Assembly: GCA_014860455.1 (NCBI GenBank)
Contig: JACZJQ010000085.1
Coordinates: 1 to 41,225, forward strand
Source of the DNA: Bryobacteraceae bacterium
Lineage (GTDB): Bacteria > Acidobacteriota > Terriglobia > Bryobacterales > Bryobacteraceae
Length of the DNA stretch: 41,225 nt
Direction of reading: 5' to 3'
In this document: positions 34,207 through 41,225 of the stretch, piece by piece
How the letters are laid out: each line of letters begins with the position of its first letter
How positions within the stretch are numbered: the stretch's first letter is position 1
Notes under the pieces: generated by a model
What the model saw: only the letters and a program-made list of their open reading frames with translations
Databases searched by the model: none
Told to the model about the DNA's origin: nothing
Translations under genes and position numbers: made by a program

Positions 34207-35118
34207 GTGTTCCGTCAGCCAATCGATTTCCTTGCCGATCCCCAGTTCATGCAGCGGACCTGGTCCGTCGATGAATCTCTGGAGTACACACGCTGGTTGG
34301 CAACCCACCATTACGAGAACTTCCACGTCGTCAGCCTGTTCCTGCCCAAGGCGCTGCACCAGGACTTCTTCAACGTGTATTCGTATTGCCGGTGGTCTGA
34401 CGATCTGGGCGACGAGACCGGTTCGGCCGAGACATCCCTGAAACTGCTCGAATGGTGGCGTGGACTGCTGCAGTCAATGTATGCGGGCCACGCTCCATCG
34501 CATCCGGTCTTCGTGGCGCTGGCGCGGACGGTGGAACGGCACAGGATTCCAGTCGAGCCGTTCGACAACCTGCTGGACGCGTTCATCCAGGACCAGACCC
34601 AGACCCGCTATCAGAATTGGGACGAGGTGATGGCCTATTGCGTCAATTCTGCCAATCCTGTGGGCCGGCTGGTGCTGATGCTCGGCGGCTACCGCGACGA
34701 GGAACGGTTCCGGCTCTCGGACGCCACCTGCTCGGCGCTGCAGCTTGCCAATTTCTGGCAGGACGTCTCGGTGGACTTGTTGAAGGACCGCGTCTACCTG
34801 CCGCTCGATTTGTTCGAAAAGCACGGATACTCGGTCCCGCAGCTCTACCGGCGCGAGTCCGCGCCACAGTTCGCCGCGCTGATGAAGGAGGCCGTGGATT
34901 ATACACAGAAGCTGTTTGAGGCCGGGCTGCCGCTGGTGAAGATGCTCGACAAACGGCTGGCTCTCGACGTTGACCTGTTCTCGCGTGGCGGCATGAGGGT
35001 GCTCGCCAAGATCCGGCGGCAGCGCTACGATGTGCTGTCGAAACGGCCATCAATTTCAAAGACAGAACGGGCACTGCTGCTGGTCCGCAGCCTGGCCCGG
35101 ATCACGCTTGCGGCATGA
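34207..35118 (+). CDS. hpnC: HpnC, squalene synthase-type enzyme
   Basis: 303 residues of the trans-isoprenyl synthase fold. The first Asp-rich motif is SDDLGDE (Asp65, Asp66, Asp69) after YSYCRW, and the second is NFWQDVSVDLLKDR (Asp186, Asp190), both with Mg-binding spacing. HHYENFHVVS near the N-terminus is an HpnC hallmark. HpnC acts on presqualene diphosphate made by HpnD, giving hydroxysqualene. The start is GTG at 34207 with a weak GCGGG upstream; ATG at 34249 is an alternative. It overlaps hpnD by ATGA. Confidence 0.95.
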   Translation: MFRQPIDFLADPQFMQRTWSVDESLEYTRWLATHHYENFHVVSLFLPKALHQDFFNVYSYCRWSDDLGDETGSAETSLKLLEWWRGLLQSMYAGHAPSHPVFVALARTVERHRIPVEPFDNLLDAFIQDQTQTRYQNWDEVMAYCVNSANPVGRLVLMLGGYRDEERFRLSDATCSALQLANFWQDVSVDLLKDRVYLPLDLFEKHGYSVPQLYRRESAPQFAALMKEAVDYTQKLFEAGLPLVKMLDKRLALDVDLFSRGGMRVLAKIRRQRYDVLSKRPSISKTERALLLVRSLARITLAA

Positions 35119-35942
35119 CGACGATCGGCGACTCTTACGAACACTGCGTCGCGGTTGCCCGCGCCAGGGCGAAGAATTTCTACTGGTCGTTCGTGCTCCT
35201 GCCGCGCGAGAAGCGCCGGGCGATGTGCGCGGTCTATGCCTTCATGCGTGAGTGCGACGACCTGTCCGACGGTCCGCGAGCCTCGGCCGAGGCGATGGCT
35301 GCCTGGCGCGCCGACCTCGACCGCACGCTCGGCGGCGATCCCGCCGTGCACCCGATTTGGCCCGCGCTGCACGATGCCGTGGAACGCTTCCGCATCCCTC
35401 ACCACTACCTGCACGAGATGATCGACGGCGTCCAGAGCGACCTTGCGGCTCACGTCTTCGAGACCTTCGACGAACTCTACCGATACTGCTATCTGGTGGC
35501 GTCAGTCGTCGGCCTGACCATCATCCACATCTTCGAGTTCGACGACCCCTCGGCGCCGGCGCTGGCCGAGAGATGCGGCATCGCTTTTCAGTTGACCAAC
35601 ATCATCCGCGACGCCGGCGAGGATCAGTCGATGGGCCGCGTCTATCTTCCCCAGGATGATCTGCGGCGGTTTGGCGTCACTCGATTGGACCAGGATAGCC
35701 CCGAGTTGCGGCGTCTGCTGGCCCATTACGGCGAACGCGCCCGGGCCTATTACGACGAGTCCCGGCCACTGGTTCGCATGATGCACAGCGACTCGCGGGC
35801 ATCGCTGTGGGCGCTGATCGAGATCTACAGCCGGCTGCTGCGGCGGATCGAGAAATCGGGCTACGATGTGCTGTCGCGGCGCATCCGGCTGTCGAACTGG
35901 GAGAAAGCCCGCATTCTGATCGAAAGCCGTTTCCGCGCCTGA
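35115..35942 (+). CDS. hpnD: HpnD, presqualene diphosphate synthase
   Basis: 275 residues. NFYWSFVLLPREKRRAMCAV, the first Asp motif ECDDLSDG (Asp48, Asp49, Asp52) and the second RDAGEDQSMGRVYLP (Asp166, Asp170) are all in place. It condenses two farnesyl diphosphates into presqualene diphosphate. Translation is coupled to hpnC through the overlap. No hpnE (the hydroxysqualene reductase) follows; the next gene is a STAS protein. The operon thus ends here or runs into the STAS gene after a 50-base gap with no terminator seen. Confidence 0.96.
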   Translation: MTTIGDSYEHCVAVARARAKNFYWSFVLLPREKRRAMCAVYAFMRECDDLSDGPRASAEAMAAWRADLDRTLGGDPAVHPIWPALHDAVERFRIPHHYLHEMIDGVQSDLAAHVFETFDELYRYCYLVASVVGLTIIHIFEFDDPSAPALAERCGIAFQLTNIIRDAGEDQSMGRVYLPQDDLRRFGVTRLDQDSPELRRLLAHYGERARAYYDESRPLVRMMHSDSRASLWALIEIYSRLLRRIEKSGYDVLSRRIRLSNWEKARILIESRFRA

Positions 35943-35992
35943 GTTACCCTCCGGACCCGGTTTCCGCGATAAACTGAGTTCTTCTCACTGTT

Positions 35993-36334
35993 ATGTCACT
36001 GGTGATCGAGACCCGAAACGTCGGCGATGTGGCCGTCCTCATGCTCGCAGGCGACCTGCGGCTGGGCGAGACGTCCACCAGCTTCCGCAACGCCATGCGG
36101 GAGTTGATCCAGGGCGGCGCGAAGAAGATCTGCGTCGACCTCGCGGGCGTCGAGCACCTGGATTCGTCCGGCATCGGCGAGATCGTCGGCGCGCACTCGC
36201 TGGCCTTCTCCACCGGGGCGAAGATCAAGCTGATCCGCCCGACCGAGAAGATCATGAAGCTTCTCCACCTCACCCGCCTTTCCACCGTTTTCAAAGTCCA
36301 CACCACCGAAGAGGAAGCGCTCGCCGCTTTCTAG
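35993..36334 (+). CDS. STAS-domain anti-sigma factor antagonist
   Basis: 113 residues, one STAS domain. VLMLAGDLRLGETSTSFRN and KKICVDLAGVEHLDSSGIGE are typical. Ser58 in DSSGIG is the residue phosphorylated in SpoIIAA-type antagonists. It probably binds a switch kinase or anti-sigma partner, but no such kinase lies beside it. TAAACT (35970-35975) could be a -10, without a good -35, so it may have its own promoter or be read through from hpnD. There is no clear ribosome site. Next gene starts 16 bases on. Confidence 0.93.
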   Translation: MSLVIETRNVGDVAVLMLAGDLRLGETSTSFRNAMRELIQGGAKKICVDLAGVEHLDSSGIGEIVGAHSLAFSTGAKIKLIRPTEKIMKLLHLTRLSTVFKVHTTEEEALAAF

Positions 36335-36350
36335 CCCGCAAAGGAGTCCC

Positions 36351-39300
36351 ATGCGCAAACTCGCCCTGCTCTTTCTGATGGGAGCCATACTGCTCGCCCA
36401 GACGGCCGAAGACTTCGCCGGATTCCGGCTGCGCGCTGTCGGTCCAGCGCTGATGTCCGGACGCATTGTCGACATCGTCGTCGATCCGGCGCACAAGGCC
36501 ACCTGGTATGTCGCAGTGGCTTCGGGCGGGGTCTGGAAGACGACCAACGCTGGCACGACCTGGACGCCCGTGTTCCAGAACGAGGGCTCCTATTCGGTGG
36601 GCGCGCTGGCGATGGATCCGAAGAATCCAAACACGATCTGGGTGGGTTCCGGCGAATCCAACAACCAGCGCTCGGTGGGCTACGGCGATGGGGTCTACCG
36701 CTCCGACGACGGAGGCCGCACCTGGCGCAACGTGGGCCTGAAAACGTCCGAACACATCGGCCGCATCATGATCGACCCGCGCAACACAGATGTAGTCTAT
36801 GTCGCCGCCTATGGTCCGCTTTGGTCGGCGGGCGGCGATCGCGGTCTTTACAAGACCGCTGACGGCGGCAAGACGTGGAAGAAGATTCTGGACATCTCGG
36901 AGAACACGGGCGTAGCCGACATCGCCATGGATCCGTTCGATTCCGACGTCATCCTGGCGTCGGCGCACCAGCGGCGGCGGCACGTTTTCACGCTCATCCA
37001 TGGGGGGCCGGAGTCGGCTCTGTACAAATCGACCGATGGCGGCGCGACGTTCAAGAAGGTCCGGACCGGGCTGCCGGGCGGGGAGCTCGGCCGCATTGGG
37101 CTGTCGTTTTCGAAGGCGCAGCGCGGGCTGGTCTATGCGCGTGTCGAAGCCGCGGGCGGCGCGGGTGGCGTTTTCCGGTCGCTTGACGCCGGCGAAAGCT
37201 GGGAGCGCCGCGATACCTACGCCGGCCTGCCGATGTACTACCTGAGCGTCACGCCCGACCCCAGCGTCGCCGAGCGCGTCTACCTGCAGGATGTTTACGT
37301 CCGGGTCTCCGACGATGGCGGCAAGACGTGGCGCGTCGTAGGCGAACGCAACAAGCATGTCGACAATCATGTCTATTGGATCGACCCCGACGATTCGGAC
37401 CATATCCTGGCCGGCTGCGACGGCGGGCTGTACGAGTCCTGGGATCGCGGGGCGATCTGGCGCCACATCACCAACCTCTCAGTGACACAGTTCTACAACG
37501 TGGACGTCGACAACGCCTCGCCCATTTACAACATCTACGGCGGCACGCAGGACAACTCGACGCTCGGCGGCCCGTCGCGCATGATGCGGCTGCAAGGCGC
37601 GTCGAACGCCGACTGGTTCATCGTCACCGGCGGCGACGGCTTTGTCTCCCGCATCGACCCAACGAATCCGGATATCGTCTACGCCGAATCGCAATACGGC
37701 GGCCTGGTCCGGTTGAACCGCCGCACGAGCGAGCGGACCTCGATCAAGCCGGTCGAGGGCAAGGGGGAAGCGGCTCTGCGGTTCAATTGGGAATCGCCCT
37801 ACATCATTTCGCCGCATAGCCCGTCGAGGCTGTATTTCGGCGCCAACAGGCTGTTCCGGTCCGACGACCGCGGCAGTTCCTGGACCGCGGTGTCGGGCGA
37901 CCTCACGCGCAATGTCAACCGCGACCTGCTGCCCGTCATGGGCAAGATCTGGCCGCCCGAGGCGCTGCTGAAACACGCTTCGACTTCGACTTTCGGCAAC
38001 CTCACGGCGGTGAGCGAATCGCCCAAACTCGAAGGGCTGATCTATACGGGCTCGGACGACGGGCTGATCAGCGTGTCGGAAAACGGCGGCAAGACGTGGC
38101 GCAAAGTCGAGAAGATCGACGGTCTGCCGGACCTGTCGCCGATCGGCGTTTTCGTCCAGCGCATCGCTGCGTCCAGGCGTGATGCGAACGTGGTCTACGC
38201 GCTGTTTGAGAACCACAAGAACGGCGACTACAAGCCCTATGTGTTTCGCTCGGCCGACCGCGGCAAGACCTGGACATCGATCTCCGGCGACCTGCCGGCA
38301 AACGGCCCGGCACTCGGTTTCGCCGAGGACCATGTGAATCCGAACCTGCTGTTCGTGGGCACCGAATTCGGATTGTTTGTCACCACCGACGGCGGCAGGA
38401 AATGGGTGCGGCTCAAGAACAATCTGCCGGTGATTCCGGTGCGCGATCTGGCCATCCAGGCGCGCGAGAACGATCTGGTGCTGGCAACCTTCGGCCGCGG
38501 CTTCTATGTCCTGGACGATTACACGCCCCTGCGCCTGTTCACGCCGGAGGTGTCGAAGAAGGATGCGCACGTCTTCCCGGTGAAGAAGGCGGCCATCTTC
38601 TATCCCGACTCGGGGCGCTCCCGCGGCTCGCAGGGCGAGCAGTACTGGATGGGCGAGAACCCGCCGTATGGCGCGGCCATCACTTATTGGCTAAAGGACG
38701 GATTGAAGTCGAAGCGGCAGATCCGTCAGGACGCCTCGAAACAGGCAGAGAAAGACAAGAAGCAGACCGGCTATCCGTCGCCCGCCGATTTGACAGCGGA
38801 AGCCGACGAGGAAGCGCCGCAGATCCTGTTGACCATCAGCGACGCATCGGGCAAGGTGGTCAAACGTCTCACTGGCCACACCGGCAAGGGCATCCATCGC
38901 ATCCACTGGAACCTGCGCGGCCCGGCCGTATCGGCAGGAGAGGGCGGCGGCAGGCGTTCTTCCGACGACGATGCATCGGCCGCGGCATTCGGGGCTGGCG
39001 GTGCGTTCGTCAATCCAGGCGTCTACAAGGTGACGCTGGCCAGGCGTTTGAGCGGCGTGATCACGCCGTTGCCCGGCGAGCAGAGCTTCACCGTCGAGAT
39101 GGATCCGGCGGCGCAAATCACAGAAGCCGACCGCAAAGCCGCGGCCGATTTCCAGGTTCGCGCGCTCAGGATGCAGCGGGCGCTGGCCGGGGCCATGGAG
39201 CAGGCCAACGGGGCCAGGACGAGGATCGACGCCATCAAGCGCGCGCTCGTCGATTCACCCGCGGATGCGAAGTTCATGGAACAGGCGTCGAGCATGTCAA

Positions 39301-39593
39301 CGCGCCTGACCGCGATCCTACGGGCCATGCGCGGCGACGAAACGCGGCGCGGGCTTGAATCGGGTTCGGCGTCGTCGATCTCGTCGCGCATCAGTTCCGC
39401 CGGCTACGGGTCGCGTTCCGCGCTGGGCCGTCCGACCGGGACGATGGAGTCCAATCTGCGCATCGCCGGCGAGGAGTTTGCCGTCGAACAGCCGAAGTTG
39501 AAGGCCCTGTTAGACGAACTCAAGAAGTTCGAACAGGCCATTGACGCCGCCGGCGTACCCTGGACCACGGGCCGAACGCCCGAGCCGAAGTAG
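36351..39593 (+). CDS. Large secreted Asp-box (sortilin/VPS10-like) beta-propeller protein
   Basis: 1080 residues with a signal peptide (MRKLALLFLMGAILLAQ). Eleven Asp-box-like motifs of SxDxGxTW type run through the first 700 residues, such as YRSDDGGRTWRNV, YKTADGGKTWKKI, RVSDDGGKTWRVV, FRSDDRGSSWTAV and FRSADRGKTWTSI. They imply one or two beta-propellers. The C-terminal 350 residues hold a fibronectin-like segment (HRIHWNLRGPAVS) and a helical tail. Such proteins are common and large in Acidobacteriota. Some are called glycosyl hydrolases, but no catalytic residues can be named. AAGGAG lies just before the ATG. Confidence 0.93.
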   Translation: MRKLALLFLMGAILLAQTAEDFAGFRLRAVGPALMSGRIVDIVVDPAHKATWYVAVASGGVWKTTNAGTTWTPVFQNEGSYSVGALAMDPKNPNTIWVGSGESNNQRSVGYGDGVYRSDDGGRTWRNVGLKTSEHIGRIMIDPRNTDVVYVAAYGPLWSAGGDRGLYKTADGGKTWKKILDISENTGVADIAMDPFDSDVILASAHQRRRHVFTLIHGGPESALYKSTDGGATFKKVRTGLPGGELGRIGLSFSKAQRGLVYARVEAAGGAGGVFRSLDAGESWERRDTYAGLPMYYLSVTPDPSVAERVYLQDVYVRVSDDGGKTWRVVGERNKHVDNHVYWIDPDDSDHILAGCDGGLYESWDRGAIWRHITNLSVTQFYNVDVDNASPIYNIYGGTQDNSTLGGPSRMMRLQGASNADWFIVTGGDGFVSRIDPTNPDIVYAESQYGGLVRLNRRTSERTSIKPVEGKGEAALRFNWESPYIISPHSPSRLYFGANRLFRSDDRGSSWTAVSGDLTRNVNRDLLPVMGKIWPPEALLKHASTSTFGNLTAVSESPKLEGLIYTGSDDGLISVSENGGKTWRKVEKIDGLPDLSPIGVFVQRIAASRRDANVVYALFENHKNGDYKPYVFRSADRGKTWTSISGDLPANGPALGFAEDHVNPNLLFVGTEFGLFVTTDGGRKWVRLKNNLPVIPVRDLAIQARENDLVLATFGRGFYVLDDYTPLRLFTPEVSKKDAHVFPVKKAAIFYPDSGRSRGSQGEQYWMGENPPYGAAITYWLKDGLKSKRQIRQDASKQAEKDKKQTGYPSPADLTAEADEEAPQILLTISDASGKVVKRLTGHTGKGIHRIHWNLRGPAVSAGEGGGRRSSDDDASAAAFGAGGAFVNPGVYKVTLARRLSGVITPLPGEQSFTVEMDPAAQITEADRKAAADFQVRALRMQRALAGAMEQANGARTRIDAIKRALVDSPADAKFMEQASSMSTRLTAILRAMRGDETRRGLESGSASSISSRISSAGYGSRSALGRPTGTMESNLRIAGEEFAVEQPKLKALLDELKKFEQAIDAAGVPWTTGRTPEPK

Positions 39594-39867
39594 ACGCCGG
39601 CACCCGGAGAATCCAATGCGGCTCTCGCTGGACCGGGGGAGCCGGTTTCAGGGCAATGAGAAGGCGAAGGCCAACCCGGCTTGCGGACGCCGTTCGACCC
39701 CGGATGCCGAGAATCCGGTGACAGATTCTTGTATACCTCAGCGGCGGACGGGGCGTCTCGTCTACCATAGTAGATGGTACGAATCCCGTCTGGACGTTCG
39801 CCCACCCGCGGGGGGGCGGTTCGCGCGAATTCCGGGCCATACACATCGTGAAAGGAAGCCTACCGGA
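39594..39867 (+). other. Intergenic region of 274 bases before the beta-barrel gene
   Basis: The frame of the next gene is open through here, but the composition does not look like protein. TACCAT (39763-39768) and ATGGTA (39774-39779) make a short hairpin with a 5-base loop. TATACC at 39732 is a possible but weak -10. AAAGGAAG just before 39860 is the ribosome site for the GTG at 39868. I see no RNA gene or riboswitch fold. Confidence 0.4.
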
Positions 39868-40620
39868 GTGCTTCGAAATTGTTACCACGCGGGCGGGCTC
39901 ATCGTGCTCGCCGCGGCCATCCTGTTCCCTGCCCAGGCTCAAGAGAAACAACAGGCCTTCCACCGGAAATTCGAAGTGGGCTTCCGCGTCGGTTACATGC
40001 CGCTAAAGCTGATGAGGAAGTCCGACGCAACGACCTCATATACGAGCTTCGTCCCGCCGCTTGAGGTGAAGGCGCGCTCGTTTCCGCAGGAACGTCCAGT
40101 GACGGGCGGCGGGTCGCTCGTCTACCGATTCAACGACAAATGGGGCGCGGGCGTGGACGCCCTGTACCGCAAGGTGGGTTACGACGAACTGGTCATAACC
40201 CAGACCATCGTCGAATCGGGCCAGACTGCGGTGCCATACGGCTATACGAGCGAACGGACGCGAGCTGCATTCTGGGACGTCCCGGTTCTGCTGCGCTACA
40301 CCAAATATCAGCAGCGCGGAATCCGGCCGCGCGTGACGGGGATGATCGGCCCATCGATGCGCTTCGTCAAGGGCATCGACAGCTATCGGGAGTTCGTCAA
40401 CAAGAACGCCAACGTCACCCAGACCAGCACGCCCATCACGCCGGCATCGAAGATGACGCCCGGCGCGACGGCGGGCCTTGGCATCTCGTGGCAGGACGAA
40501 ATCGGCGTGAAGTTCTCGGTCGAGGGGCGCTACACGCGCTGGCAGAAGGACGCATTCCGCAACGGCCCGACGGTTTCCACCAGGAACACGGTGGAAGTGC
40601 TTGTGGGCTTCTCTTTCTAG
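39868..40620 (+). CDS. Outer-membrane beta-barrel protein
   Basis: 250 residues from a GTG at 39868, with AAAGGAAG about 8-10 bases upstream and a signal peptide (LIVLAAAILFPAQAQ) that fixes the start. The mature protein alternates strands with aromatic ends: FEVGFRVGYMPL, GGSLVYRFNDKWGAGVDALY, FWDVPVLLRYTKY, RPRVTGMIGPSMRF, GATAGLGISWQDEIG and VEGRYTRWQKD, ending VLVGFSF with a terminal Phe, the classic outer-membrane signal. It resembles OmpW/PorT-like small barrels. Function is unknown. Located just upstream of a TonB receptor gene; co-expression is possible. Confidence 0.85.
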   Translation: MLRNCYHAGGLIVLAAAILFPAQAQEKQQAFHRKFEVGFRVGYMPLKLMRKSDATTSYTSFVPPLEVKARSFPQERPVTGGGSLVYRFNDKWGAGVDALYRKVGYDELVITQTIVESGQTAVPYGYTSERTRAAFWDVPVLLRYTKYQQRGIRPRVTGMIGPSMRFVKGIDSYREFVNKNANVTQTSTPITPASKMTPGATAGLGISWQDEIGVKFSVEGRYTRWQKDAFRNGPTVSTRNTVEVLVGFSF

Positions 40621-40641
40621 GGCGTCGGAGCAAGTCAAACA

Positions 40642-41225
40642 ATGCGAATGAAGATCGTTACAATCGGGCTTTTCTTGGTTTTCCGCGCTGCTGCTTACGG
40701 GCAGGAATCGGCTTCGCTTTCCGGCGGCGTGATCGATGCCGAACTCTCTCTGGTCGGCGAGGCAAAGGTGACGCTATCTGACCTGAAGCGCGACACCAAG
40801 CTCCAGACCGTGACCAACAACAACGGCATTTACGTTTTCGAGGGGCTGCAGCCGGGCGAGTTTCTGCTGGAAGTGGAAAAGGACGGGTTCAAGAAACTGC
40901 GGGTGGAGCGCCTACGGCTGGCATCGCGGGACCGGGTATCGCTGACATTGAAGCTCGAAGCCGCCGGCGAGGGCAGTACGGCGGTCACGCTCAGCGGCGA
41001 TGTCGAGGCCGTGTCGGTGGACCTTTCTTCGGGCCTGGCTCTGGATCGCGAGTATGTTGAAAACCTGCCTGTCAACGGCCGCAACATCCAGACGCTGCTG
41101 CTGTTCATGCCTGGTGTGGTGAATCCCGCCGGCGGCATTGGCGGCGTGGACGATCTGAATGTGAACGGTCTTCGCGCCAGCACCAACTACTACATGGTGG
41201 ACGGCGTCAATGCCAACCGCGGCGC
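40642..41225 (+). CDS. TonB-dependent receptor, Oar-like (N-terminal part, cut by window edge)
   Basis: Open from the ATG at 40642 to the window edge (194 codons). A signal peptide (MRMKIVTIGLFLVFRAAAYG) is followed by a carboxypeptidase-regulatory-like domain (about 22-105: TVTNNNGIYVFEGLQPGEF and EVEKDGFKKLRVERL). The plug then begins, with ENLPVNGRNIQTLLLFMPGV and VNGLRASTNYYMVDGVNANR, the standard Acidobacteriota Oar-like layout. The barrel is outside the window. It takes up large or scarce substrates across the outer membrane, powered by TonB. The ligand cannot be told. Confidence 0.93.
   Translation, partial: MRMKIVTIGLFLVFRAAAYGQESASLSGGVIDAELSLVGEAKVTLSDLKRDTKLQTVTNNNGIYVFEGLQPGEFLLEVEKDGFKKLRVERLRLASRDRVSLTLKLEAAGEGSTAVTLSGDVEAVSVDLSSGLALDREYVENLPVNGRNIQTLLLFMPGVVNPAGGIGGVDDLNVNGLRASTNYYMVDGVNANRG

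Noticed and set aside
37479-38570. Minus-strand open frame of 363 codons inside the Asp-box protein gene
   Set aside because: Antisense of a gene with eleven recognisable motifs; no motif of its own.

Overview
This is a GC-rich, densely packed bacterial chromosome segment. It is most likely from an Acidobacteriota member of the Bryobacterales/Solibacter type. That is inferred from the hopanoid genes hpnH-A-G-C-D, a 1080-residue secreted protein full of Asp-boxes, a DUF1080 protein, a TgpA-type transglutaminase and a truncated Oar-like TonB receptor with a carboxypeptidase-regulatory domain. I see no rRNA, tRNA, CRISPR array, insertion sequence or phage gene, and the gene order reads as ordinary core chromosome apart from one short islet.

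Layout. 1-6869 (minus): a complete chemosensory operon read in the order cheW, mcp, cheA, cheR, cheD, cheY, cheX, cheB (cut by the window edge). 7015-10214 (minus): a GNAT acetyltransferase translationally coupled to priA. 10275-11102 (plus): two tandem paralogous small secreted proteins. 11278-12810 (plus): galactarate dehydratase garD. 12811-14755: a lower-GC islet with a membrane protein of unknown function, a gene-poor stretch and a toxin-antitoxin pair with a recognisable promoter and operator. 14756-15970 (minus): an ACS-type MFS transporter that could carry hexarate or hexuronate. 16059-19244 (plus): CDF metal exporter, PolX repair polymerase and NUDIX hydrolase, overlapping head to tail. 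19207-22572 (minus): a divergent phosphoglucose isomerase-like protein, an unlisted 46-residue membrane peptide, RNase PH and RdgB. 22598-26027 (plus): a small lipoprotein, TgpA transglutaminase and DUF1080 protein, all overlapping. 26137-27138 (minus): a secreted protein ending in five 11-residue repeats. An AT-rich inverted-repeat element lies at 26047-26122.

The main attraction is 27221-35942 (plus), a nine-gene isoprenoid and hopanoid operon: ispH, a half-size squalene-cyclase-repeat protein, hpnH, hpnA, hpnG, two zinc-dependent MDR dehydrogenases, hpnC and hpnD. IspH makes the C5 units. HpnC and HpnD build squalene precursors. HpnH adds an adenosyl side chain to the hopane and HpnG removes the adenine. 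The two dehydrogenases lie exactly where the poorly defined ribosylhopane-to-bacteriohopanetetrol reduction would be expected. hpnE and the true squalene-hopene cyclase are not in the window. Downstream (35993-41225, plus) are a STAS protein, the Asp-box protein, an outer-membrane beta-barrel protein and the start of a TonB-dependent receptor.
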